From assembly GCF_900155985.1 (NCBI RefSeq), contig NZ_FTMA01000001.1:868001-932000 (forward strand): 64,000 nucleotides of DNA, in the 5' to 3' direction. The translations under genes were made by a program, and so were the position numbers. The notes beneath the pieces are model-generated. The model was not told where the DNA came from. It did not search any database and saw only the letters and a list, made by a program, of their open reading frames with translations. The stretch's first letter is position 1, and every line of letters begins with the position of its first letter. Shown piece by piece: positions 1 to 9,020 of the stretch. This DNA is from Maribacter ulvicola (lineage in GTDB: Bacteria; Bacteroidota; Bacteroidia; Flavobacteriales; Flavobacteriaceae).

Positions 1-1
1 G

Positions 2-589
2 CCAGAATTGTATGATATGATGCAACACTCCATAGAAATGGGACGTGCCTACATCACCAAAGAATACCAACAAAAACCTATGCCCTTATTTTTACTTTGG
101 AAAGGGATTGTACATACCACATTACGTTTTCCGGAGCATAAGTATTTGATCGGCGGCGTAAGTATCAGTAATCAGTTTTCTAACTTCTCTAAATCATTGA
201 TGATCGAGTTTATGAAGTCTAATTATTGGGATCCGTATGTGGCACAATATATTAGACCTAAGAAAGAATTCAAGGTAAAATTAAAGGATGCAGATAAGGA
301 GTTTGTTTTTGATGAAACGCAAGCCGATTTAAATAAGTTTGATCGCTTGATCGATGAGGTAGAGCCTGGTAATCTTCGTTTACCGGTATTGATCAAAAAG
401 TATATAAAACAAAATGCAAAAGTAGTCGCTTTTAACGTGGATCCGTTATTCAATAACTCGGTAGATGGATTAATGTATATCAAAATTGCGGACTTACCAG
501 AAAGCACGGTAAAACCCGTTATGGAGGAATTTCAGGCAGAATTGGAACGTAAGTTATTGGAGTCTCAAAACCCTGAAGTAGAAGTGTAA
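2..589 (+). CDS. GNAT/OlsB-like acyltransferase, C-terminal part (5' truncated by window)
   Basis: The reading frame is open to the window edge, so this is the C-terminal ~196 residues of a longer protein; the first possible internal start (TTG at 8) is not the real start. The segment matches the 'hemolysin' GNAT/OlsB-like N-acyltransferase family (COG3176), which transfers acyl groups from acyl-ACP to an amine such as ornithine. Seen: an E-x-GR-x-Y block (MGRAYITKEYQ) followed by LLWKGI and GGVSISN, the order typical of that domain. In Bacteroidota these proteins are often fused to an N-terminal PlsC-like acyltransferase, which would lie outside the window. The substrate is inferred from the family only. 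It converges with the minus-strand gene at 591. Confidence 0.65.
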   Translation, partial: PELYDMMQHSIEMGRAYITKEYQQKPMPLFLLWKGIVHTTLRFPEHKYLIGGVSISNQFSNFSKSLMIEFMKSNYWDPYVAQYIRPKKEFKVKLKDADKEFVFDETQADLNKFDRLIDEVEPGNLRLPVLIKKYIKQNAKVVAFNVDPLFNNSVDGLMYIKIADLPESTVKPVMEEFQAELERKLLESQNPEVEV

Positions 590-590
590 T

Positions 591-1091
591 TTAGTCTATA
601 CCAACAACGCTACTACGTTTTTCAAAAAGTACGTTATCTACCCATTTGCCGTGTAATTTACCAACGCGCTCGCGTTTGCCGATTTTTCTAAATCCTGTAG
701 CTTCGTGAACTTTAATGCTGCCGTAGTTTGTAGGGAATACACCAGATTGTAGGGTCCAAATACCTTCTTGTTCACTAGCGGATATTACATGCTCCAATAA
801 TAGCTTACCTAAACCTTTTCCTCTGCTATTTTTAGAAACATAGATACTTATTTCTGCTACACCGCCATAAACGCATCTGTTGGAAACGGGGGAGAGGGCA
901 ACCCAACCTAATATTTGTTGATTGCTTTCAGCTATAAAACGGCAGGTGCTCATATGTGCTATGTCCCACGTTTCAAAGGTGGGTACATTGGTTTCAAAAG
1001 TAGCTATACCGGTATCGATCCCTTCTTGATATATATTGGCAACAGAACTCCAGTCCGTCGGCAGCATTGTTCTAGTGGTTACATCATTCAT
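591..1091 (-). CDS. GNAT N-acetyltransferase, phosphinothricin acetyltransferase-like
   Basis: A 166-residue single-domain GNAT enzyme of the Pat/Bar type. The N-terminal block with IYQEGI-TGIATFE, the central EISIYV strand and the acetyl-CoA loop RGKGLGKLL (about residues 90-98) are characteristic, followed by a GF-x-K-x-G-x-RE-x-GK-x-G-x-W end. Such enzymes acetylate the amino group of phosphinothricin, methionine sulfoximine or similar compounds. It lies 9 nt downstream of an ArsR-type regulator on the same strand. In several bacteria this pairing marks ArsN1, which acetylates arsinothricin. The sequence does not distinguish the possible substrates. Confidence 0.8.
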   Translation of the reverse strand: MNDVTTRTMLPTDWSSVANIYQEGIDTGIATFETNVPTFETWDIAHMSTCRFIAESNQQILGWVALSPVSNRCVYGGVAEISIYVSKNSRGKGLGKLLLEHVISASEQEGIWTLQSGVFPTNYGSIKVHEATGFRKIGKRERVGKLHGKWVDNVLFEKRSSVVGID

Positions 1092-1100
1092 ATGGAATTT

Positions 1101-1424
1101 TTAACAACAATTGCTTTTAGTGGTGTCGAAGAAAGAATTTAGTGATGCTTGTACCGCTGTCCATTTTGGTAGATGAATACAGTAGCATACTGTTTTACCT
1201 TCTATTTCGCCTCTAATTAAATCTATACTCTTAAGCTCTTTTAAATGCTGTGAAATAGTAGGCTGAGCTAAACCTATTTCATCAACAATATCATTGCAAA
1301 TACACGCATCTTGCTGACTTATATATTGTAAAATAGCAATTCGTGCAGGGTTGGAGAGGACCTTGAAAATAACTGCGAGTTCATTCTGCTCTGCATTGAA
1401 TATTTGCGTTTTGGTTATTCCCAT
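1101..1424 (-). CDS. ArsR/SmtB-family metalloregulator
   Basis: A 107-residue winged-helix repressor: FKVLSNPARIAIL near residue 20 and the recognition helix AQPTISQHLKEL near 53-64. Cysteine pairs stand out: C41/C43 before the recognition helix, C80/C82 in the wing and C106/C107 at the extreme C-terminus. Cysteine clusters in these positions usually bind thiophilic ligands such as As(III) or Cd/Pb, releasing the protein from DNA. The next gene, 9 nt downstream, is a GNAT acetyltransferase, so the two probably form one autoregulated transcript. No arsenate reductase or arsenite pump is present in the window. Confidence 0.82.
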   Translation of the reverse strand: MGITKTQIFNAEQNELAVIFKVLSNPARIAILQYISQQDACICNDIVDEIGLAQPTISQHLKELKSIDLIRGEIEGKTVCYCIHLPKWTAVQASLNSFFDTTKSNCC

Positions 1425-1435
1425 TTTGTATTTGG

Positions 1436-1454
1436 ATATTGCTATATTGCGATA
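1436..1454. promoter_or_regulatory. Possible ArsR operator
   Basis: Just upstream of the arsR-like start (1424) are two ATATTGC copies (1436-1442 and 1444-1450). They overlap a dyad TATTGC (1437-1442) / GCGATA (1449-1454). Small AT-rich dyads in this position are usual ArsR/SmtB binding sites. This is inference from position and symmetry. Confidence 0.35.
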
Positions 1455-1463
1455 ATAAAGTAT

Positions 1464-1496
1464 ATAAAAAAAGCCAGATAATGTTTTATCTGGCTT
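1464..1496 (-). terminator. Rho-independent terminator after the TM2 gene
   Basis: Inverted repeat with 11-bp arms 1471-1481 and 1486-1496 and a 4-nt loop. Read on the minus strand it is followed by a U-rich run (A-tract 1466-1472 on the plus strand). It lies 8 nt past the stop codon of the TM2-domain gene. Confidence 0.8.
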
Positions 1497-1503
1497 AAGT
1501 TAT

Positions 1504-1884
1504 TTAGAACCAAGGTTTTTTACCTACCTGGTATGTATTGTAAAATTCTTCGTCAGATTTGGTTAGGTATATGATGCCTTCAATAATGCCAACTACCCAC
1601 ATGGCAGATGCACCGATACCACATGTTACCGCCCCTAATACAAGAGTGATAACTAGCATTATAATACCTTCTTTTTGATATCCTAAAATAAACTTGTGAA
1701 TACCTAATGAACCTATTACAATAGCCAATATACCGGCTAGCATTTTTTTGTTTTCGCCTCCAGCTCCACTGAAAGCTTCTCTTGCCCCTGCAGTAAATTC
1801 ATCCGCGGTTTTTTTAGCCCCATCGCTAAATTCTTTTGTAGATTCTTCTGCTTTATCTCCGAAATCTTTATTTTCTTCTGACAT
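1504..1884 (-). CDS. TM2 domain-containing membrane protein
   Basis: 126 residues. The first ~45 are hydrophilic and rich in Lys, Glu and Ala. A TM2 domain follows: a first hydrophobic helix with GSLGIHKFILGY (about 55-68) and a second hydrophobic stretch (about 74-108). The G-x-HKF-x-LG motif is the signature of the TM2 family. The function of bacterial TM2 proteins is not established. It is monocistronic, with its own downstream terminator. Confidence 0.8.
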   Translation of the reverse strand: MSEENKDFGDKAEESTKEFSDGAKKTADEFTAGAREAFSGAGGENKKMLAGILAIVIGSLGIHKFILGYQKEGIIMLVITLVLGAVTCGIGASAMWVVGIIEGIIYLTKSDEEFYNTYQVGKKPWF

Positions 1885-1939
1885 TTTAATTGTTGTTTGG
1901 TGGTTATTATAAGCGATAAATGTAGCGATTATTTTAACA

Positions 1940-2326
1940 TCATAAAAATGCTTTATCTATTGGTTCCCAAAGTTCTAGCTTATTTCCGTCGGGATCTAAA
2001 ATCCAACCGAATTTTCCATATTCAAATTCTTGAATTTCACCTACCACTGTTACACCCTCTTCCTTTAGCACTTTTAGTAATTCCACAAGATTTTCAACCC
2101 TAAAATTCATCATAAAACTAGATTGGCTAGGATTGAAATATTCTGTATCTGCGTTCATTGGACTCCATTGTGTTGAGCAATCATTGCCTTCTTTGTCTTT
2201 CCACCAAAAAGTACAACCGTATTGATCTGTATTCAGCCCTAAATGTTTATTATACCAATTTTTAGAATGGTCAGGATCTTTTGTTTTAAAGAAGAATCCG
2301 CCTAATCCTGTTACTCTTTTTTTCAT
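1940..2326 (-). CDS. VOC superfamily (glyoxalase/bleomycin-resistance-like) protein
   Basis: 128 residues with the paired beta-alpha-beta-beta-beta modules of vicinal-oxygen-chelate proteins: GGFFFKTKDPDHSKNWYNKHLGL at the start, then FRVENL, and the terminal FGWILDPDGNKLELWEP, which is typical of the family. These proteins are metal-dependent lyases, dioxygenases or binding proteins, and the substrate cannot be told. It sits 6 nt downstream of a DUF1801 gene, a frequent company of small stress or adaptation genes. Confidence 0.8.
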   Translation of the reverse strand: MKKRVTGLGGFFFKTKDPDHSKNWYNKHLGLNTDQYGCTFWWKDKEGNDCSTQWSPMNADTEYFNPSQSSFMMNFRVENLVELLKVLKEEGVTVVGEIQEFEYGKFGWILDPDGNKLELWEPIDKAFL

Positions 2327-2332
2327 AGCTAT

Positions 2333-2788
2333 CTATTTTTTGATATTATTCTCGTATAAATCAATCCATTGTTGGGGCGTCATTTTGGTACATAATTCGG
2401 CAATAAGCTTATACGGAATATCATCCATGTTTTTAAACCGAATACAACTTTTACCCATATCTAGTTTGCGTTTGCAGTGTATGGGGTATTTGTTCTTAAA
2501 CCAATTCATTAGCGAAATATCTGCGTAAATGCCTGAATGGTACAGTGCAATAAAATTCTTTTGTGAAGCTAAATTGATAAAAGGTAATGGTAGTTCTGGT
2601 TTTACATGATAGCCTGCCGCATATATAGAATGTGGCACTACATAGCCCAACATGCCATAACTTAATTGCTCTTCAAAACCATTGGGTAAATTTTTTAAAA
2701 TAATACCTCTTAGTTTTTCAATTACCACTTTGCGTTCTGGTGGTAATTGGGCAATATACTCGTTTGGAGTGTTGGCTTCGTATTTCAT
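2333..2788 (-). CDS. DUF1801 domain-containing protein
   Basis: 151 residues of the YdhG/YjbR-like alpha-beta fold annotated as DUF1801. Evidence is the PNEYIAQLPPERK opening, the central YGMLGYVVP segment and the LDMGKSCIRFKNMDDIP stretch before a C-terminal helix. The biochemical role is unknown. It lies 1 nt downstream of the 2-hydroxyacid dehydrogenase on the same strand, so the cupin, dehydrogenase, DUF1801 and VOC genes probably share a transcript. Confidence 0.75.
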   Translation of the reverse strand: MKYEANTPNEYIAQLPPERKVVIEKLRGIILKNLPNGFEEQLSYGMLGYVVPHSIYAAGYHVKPELPLPFINLASQKNFIALYHSGIYADISLMNWFKNKYPIHCKRKLDMGKSCIRFKNMDDIPYKLIAELCTKMTPQQWIDLYENNIKK

Positions 2789-2789
2789 A

Positions 2790-3734
2790 TCACTCTAAAA
2801 ATTTAGCTTTTACTTTATCTACCACCGTTTGGGCCAGTTTTATTTTGCTTTCTACTGTCCAACCTGCTACGTGAGGTGATAGTATTACTTGGTCAGAATT
2901 AATTAGGTATTGAAATGCTTCGGGTAAATTATCATCTGTAAACATATTTTCAAAAGAGGCTTTTTCATATTCCAGTACATCTAAACCTGCACCAAGAACT
3001 TTACCTGATTTTAAGGCATTGACCAAATCTGTGGTTATAATACATTTGCCTCTGGCGGTATTGATGATCCAAATGGGTTTATTGAATTTTTCTAGAAACT
3101 CGGCATTGACCATGCCAATGGTTAATTCGGTTTGTGGTACATGTAGACTTATAACATCAGCCCTATTTTGGAATTCCATAATACCTACTTGGCGTGCATT
3201 ATCATCTTCTACACCACCTTTAATATCATAGCAAATAACTTCTTCTACATCAAAACCTTGTAATTTTTTAGCAAAGGCTTTACCCATATTACCATATCCT
3301 ATAATACCTACTACTTTGCCTTCTAGTTCTATGCCACGGTTGCCTTCACGGTCCCATTTGCCACTTCTAACTTCTTTATCTGCGGTATTTAATTTGTTAA
3401 AGAGCGATAAAAGCATACCTAACGCATGTTCACCAACGGCATTACGATTACCTTCTGGTGCAGCAGCAAGAAAAATACCAAGAGATTTGGCATGTTTTGT
3501 GTCAATATTTTCGAGACCCGCACCTAGTCTCCCTATAAATTTCAGTTTTTTTGCTTTATCTAAAAACTGTGCATCAATAGTAAACCTACTGCGAATAATG
3601 AGGCCGTTGTAGTCTCCAATCTTCGCTTCGATCTGTTCTTTGGTCGAGCTATAATCTTCATCGTTCTGAAAACCTAATTCAGAGAATTGTTCAATGATCA
3701 ATGGGTGATTTATATCTACGTGTAATACTTTCAT
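2790..3734 (-). CDS. D-2-hydroxyacid dehydrogenase (NAD-dependent)
   Basis: 314 residues, the usual length. The nucleotide-binding motif GIIGYGNMG is at 143-151. Catalytic residues expected for the family are visible as Arg228 (NTARGK), Glu257 and His288 (SPHVAGWT). The family interconverts 2-oxoacids and D-2-hydroxyacids, or oxidises 3-phosphoglycerate. There is no C-terminal ACT domain, so a regulated SerA is unlikely. It lies 10 nt downstream of a cupin gene. The specific substrate is not readable from the sequence. Confidence 0.85.
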   Translation of the reverse strand: MKVLHVDINHPLIIEQFSELGFQNDEDYSSTKEQIEAKIGDYNGLIIRSRFTIDAQFLDKAKKLKFIGRLGAGLENIDTKHAKSLGIFLAAAPEGNRNAVGEHALGMLLSLFNKLNTADKEVRSGKWDREGNRGIELEGKVVGIIGYGNMGKAFAKKLQGFDVEEVICYDIKGGVEDDNARQVGIMEFQNRADVISLHVPQTELTIGMVNAEFLEKFNKPIWIINTARGKCIITTDLVNALKSGKVLGAGLDVLEYEKASFENMFTDDNLPEAFQYLINSDQVILSPHVAGWTVESKIKLAQTVVDKVKAKFLE

Positions 3735-3744
3735 TTATGCTCAA

Positions 3745-4110
3745 TTATATTTTGGGGTAATCTGTTTTTGTTTTTTCGTCTTTAACGTTTCCGGTATGAG
3801 AAGTGCTTGATTTTTCAAAAAGCATAACCTGTACTTCTTCATCATTTTTGGTCATAGGGCAATGTTCAACTCCTTTGGGGACTATAATAATTTCACCTTG
3901 TTGTACTACTTCTATGCGGTCTCTAAATTGCATGTGTAACGTGCCTTTTACTACTTGAAAAAGCTCATCTTCATTCTCGTGAGAATGCCATACAAATTCA
4001 CCTTTTAGTTTTGCCAGTAATACCTGCATATTATCTACAACACCTATTTGGTGTGGATGCCAATGCCCATCTACGGCTTCGTATTTTTCTTTTAGATTGA
4101 TACTTTTCAT
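3745..4110 (-). CDS. Cupin domain-containing protein
   Basis: 121 residues forming one cupin barrel. Motif 1 is HSHENEDELFQVVKG, with His and Glu metal ligands; motif 2 is PKGVEHCP. The N-terminal DGHWHPHQIG stretch and motif 1 belong to a small cupin subgroup common in Bacteroidota. The ligand or reaction is unknown. It is the likely first gene of the short operon running down to the VOC gene. Confidence 0.8.
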   Translation of the reverse strand: MKSINLKEKYEAVDGHWHPHQIGVVDNMQVLLAKLKGEFVWHSHENEDELFQVVKGTLHMQFRDRIEVVQQGEIIIVPKGVEHCPMTKNDEEVQVMLFEKSSTSHTGNVKDEKTKTDYPKI

Positions 4111-4228
4111 GGGCGTGACTATTCTATCTTATATTTTGGTAAAAAGAAGGTCAAATTGTTTTTCAATGAAAATTAATGTAATAATATACGAAAAGCCCTA
4201 TTAATCCAATAAGACAGCCAGTAGTTTA

Positions 4229-5581
4229 TTAAATACCCAAAATTAACTTGGCTATAGAGAAATAAATTAAGATACCGAAAATGTCATTACTTGTAGTAAT
4301 AAATGGTCCTGTTGCAATGGCGGGATCTATGCCTCTTTTATCTAAAAATAGCGGGACGAAAGTACCAATGAATCCGGCTACTACGATGACTGCAATTAAG
4401 GAAACAGAAATTGCCAACGAGGTGGGGAAATCTCCCTTCCAAATCCATGTAAAAATGAGTAGTAGGCATGAAAGAATAAAACCATTAAGTAATGCTAAGA
4501 GCATTTCTTTGATTAAACGACTACCGATACTTCCTTTGATATCATCATTGGCCAAACCCTGAACAATAATAGCGCTAGACTGTACGCCTACGTTACCGGC
4601 CATAGCGGCTATTAATGGTGTAAATAGGAATAGTACGGTGTATTCGCGAAACATTTCTTCAAAACCACCCATAATTACCGCTGCCGCTGCGCCACCAAAA
4701 AGACCTAGAATTAGCCATGGCAAACGCGCACGTGTAAGATCCCAAATACTGTCATCAGCTTCTACATCTTGAGATATACCTGCCGCCATTTGGTAATCTC
4801 GTTCTGCTTCTTCTTTGATGACATCTACTATATCATCAATAGTAATACGACCTACCAATCTGCCAATTTCATCAACTACAGGTATGGCTTCTAAATCATA
4901 CTTGCTCATTATTCTTGCCACCTCTTCTGGGTCTTCATTGACATTGACAGAATCAACGTTTTTAATGAATACGTCCTTTATGTGGGTTTTGGTAGAGGTA
5001 GTTAATAAATCTTTTAGGGATAGCCTACCTTTTAGTTTATCCTCATCATCAACCACATAAATAGAATGTACACGGGTTACATTCTCTGCCTGTGTGCGCA
5101 TTTCTTTAACACAAGTAAGTACGTTCCAGTTCTCGTTGACCTTTACAAGCTCTTTTGCCATAAGTCCACCAGCGGAATCATCTGCATATCTTAAAAGGTC
5201 AACAATATCTTTGGCGTGTTCCCTATCTTCAATTTTAGAGATTACGTCCTGTATCTGGTCTTTTGGAAGCTCACCAATAATATCTGCGGCATCATCGGTG
5301 TCCAGTTCCTCTAGCTCGCCGGCAATTTCTTTTGTAGATAGGCTACTTAATATAGCTTCACGGACATCTTCATCTAGCTCGGTAAGTACATCAGAAGTTT
5401 TGTCACTGTCCAATAACTTAATAAGATAGGTAGCTTTATCCTTGTCTAATTCATTGATGATTTCGGCAACATCGGCATAGTGCACGGCACCTAGCATAGA
5501 ATTGAGTTCAGTATCATTGTTATGTTCAATGAGCTGTTCTATTTCTACTACAAATTCTTCAGTGAGCTTAAAGGGTGTCAT
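4229..5581 (-). CDS. mgtE: Magnesium transporter MgtE
   Basis: 450 residues with the MgtE layout: a helical N-domain rich in Asp/Glu (about 1-130, with repeated LDxDDAAD-type segments that sense Mg2+), a CBS pair (about 140-260), and five transmembrane helices in the C-terminal third with [11 protein letters not shown], the pore signature. It imports Mg2+ across the inner membrane, gated by cytosolic Mg2+. The start overlaps the end of rsmA by 14 nt, so the two are translationally coupled, an order frequently seen in flavobacteria. Confidence 0.93.
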   Translation of the reverse strand: MTPFKLTEEFVVEIEQLIEHNNDTELNSMLGAVHYADVAEIINELDKDKATYLIKLLDSDKTSDVLTELDEDVREAILSSLSTKEIAGELEELDTDDAADIIGELPKDQIQDVISKIEDREHAKDIVDLLRYADDSAGGLMAKELVKVNENWNVLTCVKEMRTQAENVTRVHSIYVVDDEDKLKGRLSLKDLLTTSTKTHIKDVFIKNVDSVNVNEDPEEVARIMSKYDLEAIPVVDEIGRLVGRITIDDIVDVIKEEAERDYQMAAGISQDVEADDSIWDLTRARLPWLILGLFGGAAAAVIMGGFEEMFREYTVLFLFTPLIAAMAGNVGVQSSAIIVQGLANDDIKGSIGSRLIKEMLLALLNGFILSCLLLIFTWIWKGDFPTSLAISVSLIAVIVVAGFIGTFVPLFLDKRGIDPAIATGPFITTSNDIFGILIYFSIAKLILGI

Positions 5582-6434
5582 CTGCTATTTTGTTCGTCAA
5601 AGCTATAAAATCTTCAACCGCCAACTGTTCTGGTCTAAGGTCAAATATAGTATCTTCTTTGAGATTATCTGATAATGAAAAAGTTTTTAAACTATTACGT
5701 AATGTCTTTCTACGTTGATTAAAAGCCGTTTTTACAACTCTGTAAAGTAATTGTTCATCGCACGAAAGTTCAAAATTAGCTTTACGCGTTAATCTTAAAA
5801 CTCCGGATTGTACTTTTGGTGGAGGGTCAAAAACATCTGGTTCTACCGTAAAAAGGTATTCAGCATTATAAAACGCTTGTGCCAAAACGGAGAGAATACC
5901 GTACGCCTTACTGCCTTCTGGTGAACAAATACGTTGTGCCACCTCTTTTTGGAACATCCCTGAAAATTCAGGAATCTGATGGCGTAGCTCCAACATCTTA
6001 AATACAATCTGTGTAGATATATTATATGGGAAATTGCCGGTAATACCAAACTGCTCTTCACCGAACAAGGTTGAAATATCAAAGTTAAGAAAATCTGCTT
6101 CAATAACTTTAAAAGAGCCTTTGCCTTCAAATGCTTTTGGATGTTCCAAGGGGAAAGCCTCATTAAGGTAGTCAATAGATTCGGTATCTAAATCCATAGC
6201 CACCAAATTGCTATCGTTTAACAAAAGATACTTGGTTAAAACACCGGTTCCGGGACCAATTTCTATGACATTCTTATACTCTTTTTGTAATAGTGTTTCG
6301 GCAATTTGTCTCGCAATATCCTCATCTTTTAAGAAATGTTGACCTAAATGTTTTTTTGCTTTTACGGGACCTTTTTCATGATGCTTTTTGTGCGTATACT
6401 TATCACCTTTGTTCTTTTTTCTTTTCGTTCCCAT
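5568..6434 (-). CDS. rsmA: 16S rRNA (adenine1518/1519-N6)-dimethyltransferase RsmA/KsgA
   Basis: Dimethylates two adjacent adenosines in helix 45 of 16S rRNA during 30S maturation. The hallmark [11 protein letters not shown], the SAM motif [12 protein letters not shown] and the catalytic GNFPYNIS motif are all present. Length (288) includes an extra ~27-residue Lys/His-rich N-terminal tail before the conserved KAKKHLGQ start. The tail may be real or the true start may be internal, but no better ATG is visible. It is followed by mgtE (14-nt overlap) and preceded by the DUF4286 fusion gene. Confidence 0.93.
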   Translation of the reverse strand: MGTKRKKNKGDKYTHKKHHEKGPVKAKKHLGQHFLKDEDIARQIAETLLQKEYKNVIEIGPGTGVLTKYLLLNDSNLVAMDLDTESIDYLNEAFPLEHPKAFEGKGSFKVIEADFLNFDISTLFGEEQFGITGNFPYNISTQIVFKMLELRHQIPEFSGMFQKEVAQRICSPEGSKAYGILSVLAQAFYNAEYLFTVEPDVFDPPPKVQSGVLRLTRKANFELSCDEQLLYRVVKTAFNQRRKTLRNSLKTFSLSDNLKEDTIFDLRPEQLAVEDFIALTNKIADDTL

Positions 6435-6454
6435 ACCTCTTTTTTAACGGTGCC

Positions 6455-7087
6455 TTATTTTGCTATATAGACCCATGCATTTTTTCCAGAAGCCAATTGG
6501 ATCTGAATTCTTTCGTAAGCTTCGCCCTCGTAAATATCGGCTTTTTGTAACTCTTGGTGAGTAAGGGTATATACTTGGCCTGTAATTGCATCTTCTTCTT
6601 TTCCTGTATATTGTAAAGTAGGGTAGCGGTCTGCTACTTTGTTTTCAGATATTGCATATAAAGGCAATTTATCTTCAAATCCGTTTAAGGGTCTGGCGAA
6701 AATTCCAAGTTGTATTTCTCTTTCCTGTAAAGTTCCGTAAGTGAATATAAAGTGGGTATTGGTACTTCTTTGAACAAAAAATTCATCTACGACTTCTAAT
6801 TCTGTATTAAAAGAAACCAATTGACCGGCAAACTTCTTTTGAATACCTTCTATTAATGCCGGCGCGTCTTCTTCATAATATCTTTCTAAGGTTGCTTTGT
6901 CCGGTACGGTGTACTGAACGGAATACGTAAAGCCGCCCATATCTTCTTCTACCAATACCTTGGTAAATTTTGCACTTAAGAATTTACCGGTAGAAAGCAC
7001 TTGCGGTATATGCGTTTCTTTCATCCATTGCAACCAAGTATCGTGGGCTGTTTCTTCTATGTTAGTGGTAACGTTATATATATACAT
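6455..7087 (-). CDS. DUF4286 / gamma-glutamylcyclotransferase-like fusion protein
   Basis: 210 residues in two parts. Residues ~1-105 are DUF4286 (MYIYNVTTNIEE opening, WLQWMKETHIPQVL, then YTVPDKATLERYYEEDAPAL), a small ferredoxin-like family commonly next to rsmA in flavobacteria. Residues ~113-210 resemble the GGCT/AIG2-like fold (FTYGTLQE near 115, a Glu in the middle, and LQKADIYEGEAYER, the usual family end). DUF4286 usually stands alone at about 100 residues, so this is a fusion. GGCT-like enzymes cleave gamma-glutamyl amines, but activity here is unproven. Confidence 0.75.
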   Translation of the reverse strand: MYIYNVTTNIEETAHDTWLQWMKETHIPQVLSTGKFLSAKFTKVLVEEDMGGFTYSVQYTVPDKATLERYYEEDAPALIEGIQKKFAGQLVSFNTELEVVDEFFVQRSTNTHFIFTYGTLQEREIQLGIFARPLNGFEDKLPLYAISENKVADRYPTLQYTGKEEDAITGQVYTLTHQELQKADIYEGEAYERIQIQLASGKNAWVYIAK

Positions 7088-7162
7088 GCGTTATATCAAG
7101 TTCTATTTGAATTGCAAAGTTAGTTCAACTAGGTCGTATAACGAATTTGATACCGTGCGATT

Positions 7163-8956
7163 TTAATTTATGGCGTCTCCCCTTAAAATTCTAAAGTTTT
7201 TACGGGCTTCGGGAAAGTAGTAGCTATCTTGATAATTATAAATAATTTTCTCGTACTGTTCTTTTGCCTTTACAGGGTCGTTGAATTCTTTACGGTAAAG
7301 TTCTCCCAAGGCATAATAGGCATCATCGGCAAGAATTCCATTGCCATAAAATGTGATGATTTTTTGATAGTTTAATTGGGCATCTTCGAACTTCTTTTGC
7401 TTTTCAAAAAGTTGCGCTTGTTTTAAGAGTGCTTCATCTTCAATTTTTTCGCCCTTATGGTTTTCCAAAATATCTCCCAATGCGGTAATGGCTTCATTGG
7501 TTTTATTCTGATAGGCTAAAAAATCTGCCCTAGCATATTTTTTCAATGCGGTTTGTGTAGAGTCTTCCAATGAATTGTCCGATATCAATAGGCTCAACTG
7601 CATAGCATCATTTGCTACTAGCTGAGAAGTAGAACTCCTTAGGACTTTTAATTGTGTTAAAGCCCAATCAAAATCACCTTTGTAAAAACTGGTTTGCGCC
7701 ACCTTAAAACGAGCATCTTGACCTAAAACATCGTTTTTCAGTTTTTGCTGAATCTGAGAAAAATAGATAAGTGCTTCGTTAAATTTTTTATCATACACCA
7801 AAATATCACCTAGTGCCAGTTTTAAATATGCGGTACCTCTATCGCTTAAGGGTAATTCTAAGCTCTTCTTCAGCAATTTCTCTGCAGGTGCTGGATCGTT
7901 CTTTTTAAACGTAAGAAAATTTGCGTAGGCAACTTGAAGCTGTAATGATTGCGATTTGTAGCCGTAAACAGCTACAAGGGCGTCGTACTTTTTTTGAATA
8001 GCATCTAACTGTCCGTTCTTGGCATTTAGTAAATCAATGTCAATAAGATTTAGTTCTGCATTTAATTGGGTAATCTTGTTGCTGGTGTTTTCAATGATGT
8101 AACTGTAGATATCTTTTGCAGTATCATACTCTTCATTAGCCAGAGCATTATTGCCTAAATTTTCTAACCTTGTGGTTGAACTTCCGTTTATACGCTTAAA
8201 AATCGCTTTTTCTTGTCTAAATGCACTGCTATATTGCTTTTGCTGAATGAATAGCCAACTCAAAAGCTCGTTCCAAAGTACATCAGGGTTTTTCTGTGCT
8301 CGCTCTAACAATACTTTTTTTAATAGGATATTATTTTTATCCGCTGCATCTTCAGAGATAAAATCATGTATACTTCTTAGAATATTAGATTTAGATGTTT
8401 TGCCATCTATAACAAGGTTTAGGTAAGAATTGTACATGGCTTCAACATTACCCTGTTCCCCATAAATTCTTGCCATTTGAAAATTGAAATTTAAAGCAGG
8501 ATTCAATTCCATTGATTTCTTAAAAGCTTTAATAGCCAAGTCTAATAGGCTATATTTTTGGAACTGAAGACCTAAAGCATATCCATAATTGGGGTTTTTA
8601 GGTATAATGTCCAGCGCTTTTTTATAATAGGTGTGTGCCATTTCCTCGTTCTCTTGTAGTGTATAGTTATAACCAAGATCTATGAGTAAAGTAGGGTAAG
8701 GATTACGGTCTTTCAAGCGCTTATTTAAAAAATCTTCTGCTTCTTGGTACTTTTCTAATTGCTGATAGCAGGAAACCAGATTTTGAACATACTCTGTTCT
8801 CCGTGGGTTTTTCTCCACTAATTTTTCGTAAAAAACCAGGGCTTTTTCAAAATCACCATCCGCAAAATATTGCTTAGCCAAGAAATCATCTTGGGCAAAG
8901 GCAAATGTAGAGAGAGCGATATATGTTAATATGAAAAAGATAAAGCGCATATTCAA
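7163..8956 (-). CDS. Secreted tetratricopeptide-repeat protein
   Basis: 597 residues. A signal peptide (residues 1-21, ending AFAQ) is followed by many TPR units across the length, for example AKQYFADGDFEKALVFYEKL near 28 and, at the end, AYYALGELYRKEFNDPVKAK. TPR arrays are protein-protein scaffolds. The periplasmic location and the C-terminal YbgF/BamD-like repeat pattern suggest an envelope assembly role, which is inference. It is probably monocistronic. Confidence 0.82.
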   Translation of the reverse strand: MNMRFIFFILTYIALSTFAFAQDDFLAKQYFADGDFEKALVFYEKLVEKNPRRTEYVQNLVSCYQQLEKYQEAEDFLNKRLKDRNPYPTLLIDLGYNYTLQENEEMAHTYYKKALDIIPKNPNYGYALGLQFQKYSLLDLAIKAFKKSMELNPALNFNFQMARIYGEQGNVEAMYNSYLNLVIDGKTSKSNILRSIHDFISEDAADKNNILLKKVLLERAQKNPDVLWNELLSWLFIQQKQYSSAFRQEKAIFKRINGSSTTRLENLGNNALANEEYDTAKDIYSYIIENTSNKITQLNAELNLIDIDLLNAKNGQLDAIQKKYDALVAVYGYKSQSLQLQVAYANFLTFKKNDPAPAEKLLKKSLELPLSDRGTAYLKLALGDILVYDKKFNEALIYFSQIQQKLKNDVLGQDARFKVAQTSFYKGDFDWALTQLKVLRSSTSQLVANDAMQLSLLISDNSLEDSTQTALKKYARADFLAYQNKTNEAITALGDILENHKGEKIEDEALLKQAQLFEKQKKFEDAQLNYQKIITFYGNGILADDAYYALGELYRKEFNDPVKAKEQYEKIIYNYQDSYYFPEARKNFRILRGDAIN

Positions 8957-9020
8957 AGATACATAGATTGCAGTAAGTTGTTGTTAATGCTTTGACAACA
9001 AGCTATAGAATGCACAATTG

